Shown here: positions 59,789 to 64,000 of the stretch, piece by piece
Layout: each line of letters opens with the position of its first letter
Numbering within the stretch: position 1 is the first letter of the stretch
From: Streptomyces sp. TRM49041
GTDB lineage: Bacteria; Actinomycetota; Actinomycetes; Streptomycetales; Streptomycetaceae
Assembly: GCF_008271805.1 (NCBI RefSeq)
Contig: NZ_VSRY01000144.1
Location: forward strand, 1-64,000
Length of the DNA stretch: 64,000 bases
Reading direction: 5' to 3'
The notes under the pieces: model-generated
What the model was told of the DNA's origin: nothing
Database searches by the model: none
What the model saw: only the letters and a program-made list of their open reading frames with translations
Made by a program: the position numbers and the translations under genes

Positions 59789-60922
59789 TCAGCTCAGGGG
59801 GTGGGCGGCCAGCAGGTCGCCGAGGGCCTCCTCGTGCGCGGCGGCCGGGCCGAGCGAGAGCTCCAGGTGCTTGGCCCAGGCGTGGTAGCGGTGCAGCGGA
59901 TAGTCCGTGTCCGCGCCGAAGCCGCCGTGCAGATGCTGTGCCGTCTGGACGACGCGCCGCACGCCCTCCGAGGCCCAGATCTTCGCCACCGCGACATCGG
60001 CGGCCGCCGGTAGCGGGCCTCCGGCGCCGGTGCTGAGCCGCCAGGCCGCCTGCCACAGGGTGGCCTCCATGGCCCGCAGGTCGATGTAGCGGTCGGCGGC
60101 CTGCACGGCGACCGCCTGGAACGTCGCGATCGGGTGGCCGAACTGGTGCCGCTTCCCGGTGTACTCGCTGGTCATGCTGAGCACGGCGGTGCCCACGCCC
60201 AGCGCCAGCGCGCAGGTGCCGGCCGTGAGCAGGGCGCGCAGCCACTCCCAGGCGCCGTCGGCGGTGATCAGCTCGTGCGCGCCGGTCCGTACGGAGTCGA
60301 GCCGCAGCTCCGCGAGCAGCTCGCCGTTCGTGGACACCTGGTCTGCCAGAGTCGTACCGTCCCGGTCGCGCGGCACCAGGGCCAGCACGGCGCTCCCGTC
60401 GTCCGTGGTGGCCGGTACGGCGATGCGGTCCGCGCCGCATGCCCACGGGACGGCCGTCTGGACACCGTCCAGCAGCCAGCCGTCGCCGTCGCGGCGGGCC
60501 GTGACGGCCAGCTCGGCCGGGTCGTGGCCGGTGCGGCCGTTCGCGCCGACGGTGAGCACCAGTTCGCCCCGGCCGACGGCAGGAAGGAGCTCGGTGGCCA
60601 GGACCCTGTCGCCGTACCGCTCGACGATCATGGCGACCGCGCTCGTCTCCAGCAGCGGTATCCGGGCCAGCACGCCGGCCGACTCGCGCAGCACCAGACA
60701 GAGGGCGATCGGGTCCAGGCCGGCGCCGCCGTGCTCGGGCCCGAGCACCAGACTCAGCAGATCGGCGTCCGCCAGCCGTGCCCACAGCGGCCGGTCGAGG
60801 TCCTCCGCCACCGCACCCGGGGTACGCGCCGGGCTGGGCACGCCGTCGGGCGCCACGCCCGAGAAGACCGCCCTGGCGGCCTCGGCCGCCGCCTGCTGCT
60901 CCTCGGTGAAGGTGAAGTCCAC
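59789..60922 (-). CDS. Acyl-CoA dehydrogenase family protein
   Basis: A 377-residue FAD enzyme of the ACAD fold from GTG 60922 (reads VDFTFTEEQQAAAEAARAVF). The middle domain has ELVLTVGANGRTGHDPAELA, and the C-terminal domain GKRHQFGHPIATFQAVAVQA and AQHLHGGFGADTDYPLHRYH. The family YEGT loop carrying the usual catalytic glutamate is not visible. This is seen in subunits of heteromeric actinobacterial (FadE-type) dehydrogenases, which need a partner. A KstR-like palindrome lies 85 bases upstream. Confidence 0.87.
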   Translation of the reverse strand: MDFTFTEEQQAAAEAARAVFSGVAPDGVPSPARTPGAVAEDLDRPLWARLADADLLSLVLGPEHGGAGLDPIALCLVLRESAGVLARIPLLETSAVAMIVERYGDRVLATELLPAVGRGELVLTVGANGRTGHDPAELAVTARRDGDGWLLDGVQTAVPWACGADRIAVPATTDDGSAVLALVPRDRDGTTLADQVSTNGELLAELRLDSVRTGAHELITADGAWEWLRALLTAGTCALALGVGTAVLSMTSEYTGKRHQFGHPIATFQAVAVQAADRYIDLRAMEATLWQAAWRLSTGAGGPLPAAADVAVAKIWASEGVRRVVQTAQHLHGGFGADTDYPLHRYHAWAKHLELSLGPAAAHEEALGDLLAAHPLS

Positions 60923-61006
60923 GGTCGCGCCCTCCAGTTCTTCCCGCTGCCCCGCTGCCCCGCTGCCGGGCAGCGGCGGTCCTGGATGTCTGACGGGGCG
61001 TCACCA

Positions 61007-61020
61007 TAGAACAGGTTCTA
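61007..61020. promoter_or_regulatory. KstR-like operator upstream of the acyl-CoA dehydrogenase
   Basis: TAGAACAGGTTCTA is a palindrome matching the TnnAACnnGTTnnA consensus of the TetR-family regulator KstR exactly. It lies between the paaE stop and the acyl-CoA dehydrogenase start, so it most likely controls the latter. Confidence 0.7.
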
Positions 61021-61089
61021 GTGGAAGGGAATGGCGGGGCGCGCCACGGCCACGGCACAGGCACCGGCCATACGGCCCGCGGGACTCCG

Positions 61090-62151
61090 TCAGCGGTCGA
61101 AGTCGAGCTCAACCTCCGCCGTCATCGGATGCGACTGGCACGCCAGCACATAACCGGACTCCGTCTCCTCGGACTCCAGCGCGTAGTTGCGGTCCATCCG
61201 CACCTCGCCGGACACCAGGAACGCCCGGCACGTGCCGCAGACGCCGCCCTTGCATGCGTACGGTGCGTCCGACCTGCTGCGCAGCACGGTCTCCAGCAGC
61301 GACTCGCCCTCCTGCACCGGCCACGACCCGGAACGGCCGTCCAGCGTCGCGGTCAGCGTGGCGTGCGCCGCCTCACCCGGCAACGGCCGGCGGGCCGTCG
61401 ACGAGCCGTCGTCCACATGGAAGATCTCCTGGTGGATGTGGTTCCGTCGGACGCCAAGCCCCTGCAGCGCCCGCTCGGCGCCTTGAACCAGCCCGAACGG
61501 CCCGCACAGGAACCAGCCGTCCACATCGTCCACCGCCAGCAGCACGGGAAGCAGCCCGGTCAGCCGCTCCTCGTCCAGCCGCCCGGACGGCAGCCCCGTC
61601 TGCTGCTCCTCCCGGGACAGCACCGTGACCAGTTGGAAGCGGTCCGGGTAGCGGTCCTTGAGGTCCGCCACCTCGTCCAGGAACATCGTCGAGGCGGCCG
61701 TGCGGTCGCTCCGTATGAGGCAGAAGCGCGACTCCGGCTCCCGGGCCAGCAGCGTGGCCGCGATCGACAGAACCGGCGTGATCCCGCTACCGCCGACGAT
61801 CGCCGCGAAGTGACCGGGCCGCGGCGCCAGGACGAACCGGCCCATCGGCTCCATGACCTCGACGGTGTCCCCGACCGCGAGCTCCTTCAGGGCGTACGTC
61901 GAGAACTCGCCGCCGTCCACCAGCCGGATGCCCACTCGCAGCACCGTGTCCTCGCCGGGCGCGGCAGCGGGTGAGCAGATCGAGTACGTACGGCGGATCT
62001 CCTCGCCCCCCGTGGACATCCGGCGCATCGCCAGGTGCTGGCCGGGGGTATGGCGGAACGCCTCGCGCAGCTCGGGTGGGACGGCGAAGGTGACGGCCAC
62101 CGAGTCGTCTGTGAGCCGCTCGACCTCGCTCACCCGGAGCGGATGGAACAT
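61090..62151 (-). CDS. paaE: Phenylacetyl-CoA epoxidase reductase subunit PaaE
   Basis: A 353-residue NADPH-dependent reductase from ATG 62151 that passes electrons to the PaaAC oxygenase. Flavin binding is shown by RRTYSICSP, the pyridine-nucleotide site by FAAIVGGSGITPVLSIAATL, and a C-terminal plant-type [2Fe-2S] domain by APYACKGGVCGTCRAFLVSG plus the fourth cysteine in YVLACQSHPMTAEVELDF. It is the last gene of the paa cluster and lies directly after paaD with no gap. Confidence 0.95.
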   Translation of the reverse strand: MFHPLRVSEVERLTDDSVAVTFAVPPELREAFRHTPGQHLAMRRMSTGGEEIRRTYSICSPAAAPGEDTVLRVGIRLVDGGEFSTYALKELAVGDTVEVMEPMGRFVLAPRPGHFAAIVGGSGITPVLSIAATLLAREPESRFCLIRSDRTAASTMFLDEVADLKDRYPDRFQLVTVLSREEQQTGLPSGRLDEERLTGLLPVLLAVDDVDGWFLCGPFGLVQGAERALQGLGVRRNHIHQEIFHVDDGSSTARRPLPGEAAHATLTATLDGRSGSWPVQEGESLLETVLRSRSDAPYACKGGVCGTCRAFLVSGEVRMDRNYALESEETESGYVLACQSHPMTAEVELDFDR

Positions 62152-62646
62152 CTACAACTCCTTGAAGTGGTCGAAGGGTTCGCGGCAGGTGACGCAGCGG
62201 CGCAGCGACTTGCACGCGGTCGACGAGAACCTGCTCAGCAGCTCGGTGTCGGTCGAGCCGCAGTGCGGGCAGCGGATGGCGAGGGTCAGCGGCACCGGGC
62301 CGTCCGTCCCCTGCCGGCGCGGCGGGGCAATGCCGAACTCGCTGAGCTTGCGCCGTCCTTCGTCGCTGATGTCGTCGGTGGACCAGGCGGGGGAGAGTAC
62401 CGTGACGACGGACACCTCGGGTATGCCGTGGTCGTGGAGGACCTGCTCTATGTCGGAGGACATCGCCTCGATGGCCGGGCAGCCGGTGTAGGTGGGGGTC
62501 AGCTCGACCTTCACCTTGCCGGGGGAGAGGACACGCACGCCCCGCAGTACGCCGAGCTCCTCCAGGGTGAGCGCCGGCAGCTCGGGGTCGGGGACAGAAC
62601 CGGCCAGGCGGCTCAGCTCCTCCTCGAGCGGCGTCATGGTCACCAT
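62152..62646 (-). CDS. paaD: Phenylacetyl-CoA epoxidase maturation subunit PaaD
   Basis: A 164-residue MIP18/DUF59 protein. ATG 62646 overlaps the paaC stop; ATG 62637 is an alternative start. It contains GSVPDPELPALTLEELGVLR and VKVELTPTYTGCPAIEAMSS, the DUF59 core, and a C-terminal zinc ribbon (RCPHCGSTDTELLSR, RRCVTCREPFDHFKEL) typical of PaaD. It probably assists metal-centre assembly for the epoxidase or the reductase. Confidence 0.93.
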   Translation of the reverse strand: MVTMTPLEEELSRLAGSVPDPELPALTLEELGVLRGVRVLSPGKVKVELTPTYTGCPAIEAMSSDIEQVLHDHGIPEVSVVTVLSPAWSTDDISDEGRRKLSEFGIAPPRRQGTDGPVPLTLAIRCPHCGSTDTELLSRFSSTACKSLRRCVTCREPFDHFKEL

Positions 62647-63380
62647 GACGCCCCCGGGTGGCTGCGGTGAAGATGCTGCATCTCGGCGAGCATCCGTCCG
62701 AACGACTCGGTGTGCACACCCTGCCGACCCGCACCCGCGCTCCACGGGGTCTCCCGCCGCCCCTCGGGCACGGAGAGGGCCGCCCGGCCCAGCACCGCCG
62801 ACACCGATGCCAGCCAGTCGGCCTCCAGCTCCCGCCAGTCGACATCGACGCCCTCGACCGGCTGGAACAGCTCGCCGGTGAAGCGCCACAGAGCGTCGCA
62901 TGCCCGCTGCATCCGGTCGTGGCTCTCCGGCGTGCCGTCGCCGAGCCGCAGCGTCCACTGCTCGGCGTGGTCCTGGTGGTAGGCGACCTCCTTGACCGCC
63001 TTCGCGGCGAGCGCCTTCAGCGTGTCCTGCTGCTCGTCGCCCGCGCGCGACTCGGCAGCCGCGAGCCGGCCGTACAGCAGTCGCTGGTAGGTGGAGAAGT
63101 ACAACTGACGGGCGATGGTGTGGGCGAAGTCGCCGTTCGGCTGCTCGACGAGCTGTGCGTTGCGGAAGGCCCGTTCCTCCCGGAGGAAGGCGAGCTCGTC
63201 CTCGTCGCCGGCGAGGGAGAGCAGCACCCTTGCCTGTCCGAGCAGATCCAGCGCGATGTTGGCGAGGGCGACCTCCTCCTCCAGCACGGGTGCGTGGCCC
63301 GCCCACTCCCCCAGACGGTGGGACAGCACCAGCGCGTCGTCTCCGAGGGCGAGGGCCGCGGTGTTCAGGGAGGTAGTCAC
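62640..63380 (-). CDS. paaC: Phenylacetyl-CoA epoxidase structural subunit PaaC
   Basis: A 246-residue ferritin-like protein, GTG 63380 overlapping the paaB stop. Conserved helices include EVALANIALDLLGQARVLLS, GDEDELAFLREERAFRNAQL and KEVAYHQDHAEQWTLRLGDG. PaaC lacks the di-iron centre of PaaA and acts as its structural partner. Confidence 0.95.
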   Translation of the reverse strand: MTTSLNTAALALGDDALVLSHRLGEWAGHAPVLEEEVALANIALDLLGQARVLLSLAGDEDELAFLREERAFRNAQLVEQPNGDFAHTIARQLYFSTYQRLLYGRLAAAESRAGDEQQDTLKALAAKAVKEVAYHQDHAEQWTLRLGDGTPESHDRMQRACDALWRFTGELFQPVEGVDVDWRELEADWLASVSAVLGRAALSVPEGRRETPWSAGAGRQGVHTESFGRMLAEMQHLHRSHPGASW

Positions 63381-63664
63381 AGGTGCTGCACTCCCTCGGG
63401 GATCTCGTAGAAGGTCGGGTGCCGGTACGGCTTGTCGGCGGACGGCTCGAAGAAGGGGTCCTTCTCGTCGGGCGACGACGCGGTGATCGCGGCCGAGGGC
63501 ACTACCCAGATGGAGACGCCTTCGTTGCGCCGCGTGTACAGGTCGCGGGCATTGCGCAGGGCCATCTCCGCGTCCGGGGCGTGCAGGCTTCCCGCGTGGG
63601 AGTGGGACAGCCCGCGGCGCGAGCGCACGAACACCTCCCACAGCGGCCAGTCGCTGGTGGTCAT
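63377..63664 (-). CDS. paaB: Phenylacetyl-CoA epoxidase subunit PaaB
   Basis: A 95-residue protein from ATG 63664, starting MTTSDWPLWEVFVRSRRGLS with HAGSLHAPDAEMALRNARDL and VWVVPSA-like strands, and ending near YEIPEGVQHL. It bridges PaaA-PaaC complexes. It overlaps both neighbours by 4 bases, so the cluster is translationally coupled. Confidence 0.96.
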   Translation of the reverse strand: MTTSDWPLWEVFVRSRRGLSHSHAGSLHAPDAEMALRNARDLYTRRNEGVSIWVVPSAAITASSPDEKDPFFEPSADKPYRHPTFYEIPEGVQHL

Positions 63665-64000
63665 GCCGTCGCCTCCCCGGTCTCCCCGGACTCGTCGCCC
63701 TTGATCCGATCGTTCTGCTTCGCGGCGTACGCGGCCGCCGCCTCCCTGACCCAGGCTCCCTCGTCATGGGCCCGGCGGCGCTGGGTGATCCGCTGTTCGT
63801 TGCAGGGCCCGTTGCCCTTGAGGACCTCGCGGAACTCGGCCCAGTCGATCGCGCCGAAGTCGTGGTGGCCCCGCTCCTCGTTCCACCGCAGGTCGGGGTC
63901 GGGGAGGGTGAGGCGCAGGGACTCCGCCTGCGGGACGCAGATATCGACGAAGCGCTGGCGCAGCTCGTCGTTGGAGTGGCGCTTGATCTTCCAGGCCATG
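63661..64000 (-). CDS. paaA: Phenylacetyl-CoA epoxidase catalytic subunit PaaA, C-terminal part
   Basis: The last ~113 residues of the di-iron oxygenase that makes the 1,2-epoxide of phenylacetyl-CoA. Visible are MAWKIKRHSNDELRQRFVDI, LRWNEERGHHDFGAIDWAEF and the tail NGPCNEQRITQRRRAHDEGA with AWVREAAAAYAAK, as in PaaA. The apparent ATG at 63999 is internal to the family; the di-iron ligands and true start lie beyond the right edge. Confidence 0.94.
   Translation of the reverse strand, partial: MAWKIKRHSNDELRQRFVDICVPQAESLRLTLPDPDLRWNEERGHHDFGAIDWAEFREVLKGNGPCNEQRITQRRRAHDEGAWVREAAAAYAAKQNDRIKGDESGETGEATA

Overview
The window is a stretch of about 64 kb from a high-GC actinobacterial chromosome, almost certainly Streptomyces or a very close relative. 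The evidence is very GC-rich third positions, many GTG starts, GTTTCACGTGAAAC parS sites, TTGTCCACA-type DnaA boxes, and a gene order that matches what I remember of the Streptomyces coelicolor origin region. The replication origin lies at about 24.0-24.9 kb. Nearly every gene is conserved core; the one clearly foreign piece is a small mepB cassette at 47.2-48.05 kb.

Layout. 0-3.8 kb: N-terminus of a probable penicillin-binding protein, a PadR regulator with a visible operator, inositol-phosphate synthase and an MFS transporter. 3.8-15.1 kb: CCA-adding enzyme, a DUF6049 surface protein, the lipid II flippase MurJ, a pseudokinase, an ECF sigma/anti-sigma pair and the thioredoxin system behind a SigR-type promoter. 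15.1-24 kb: an acetyltransferase, then parB, parA, rsmG, jag, yidC, yidD, rnpA and rpmH on the minus strand, facing dnaA. 24-34.8 kb: oriC, dnaN, gnd, recF, a DUF721 gene, gyrB, gyrA and a DUF3566 membrane protein. 34.8-42.4 kb: tRNA-Ile, a 42-residue DLW-39 protein, a secreted protein, a Ser/Thr kinase, an HTH regulator, tRNA-Ala, two small DUF proteins, a cyclophilin, a rhomboid protease and a DnaA-box cluster. 42.4-56.3 kb: a division and cell-wall block (crgA, DUF881, three class E sortases, pabA, pknB, pbpA, rodA, pstP, fhaB, fhaA), interrupted by the mepB cassette. 56.3-64 kb: tRNA-Leu, a DUF2252 protein, a J-domain-like protein, a rhodanese, an acyl-CoA dehydrogenase behind a KstR-like palindrome, and the paaABCDE ring-1,2-phenylacetyl-CoA epoxidase genes, with paaA running off the right edge.

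How the genes fit together. DnaA, DnaN, the gyrase subunits and oriC start and sustain replication. ParA, ParB and at least six perfect parS sites organise and segregate the new origins. RnpA, L34, YidC, YidD and Jag link RNA processing, ribosomes and membrane insertion. PknB, PstP, FhaA/B, PbpA, RodA, CrgA, MurJ and the MurJ-linked pseudokinase form one growth and division signalling set, split between two parts of the window. Inositol-phosphate synthase feeds mycothiol and phosphoinositide synthesis, and thioredoxin handles disulfide stress.

Family assignments rest on motifs read by eye and on recalled gene order. No searches were run, and start codons were chosen from ribosome sites and family lengths.
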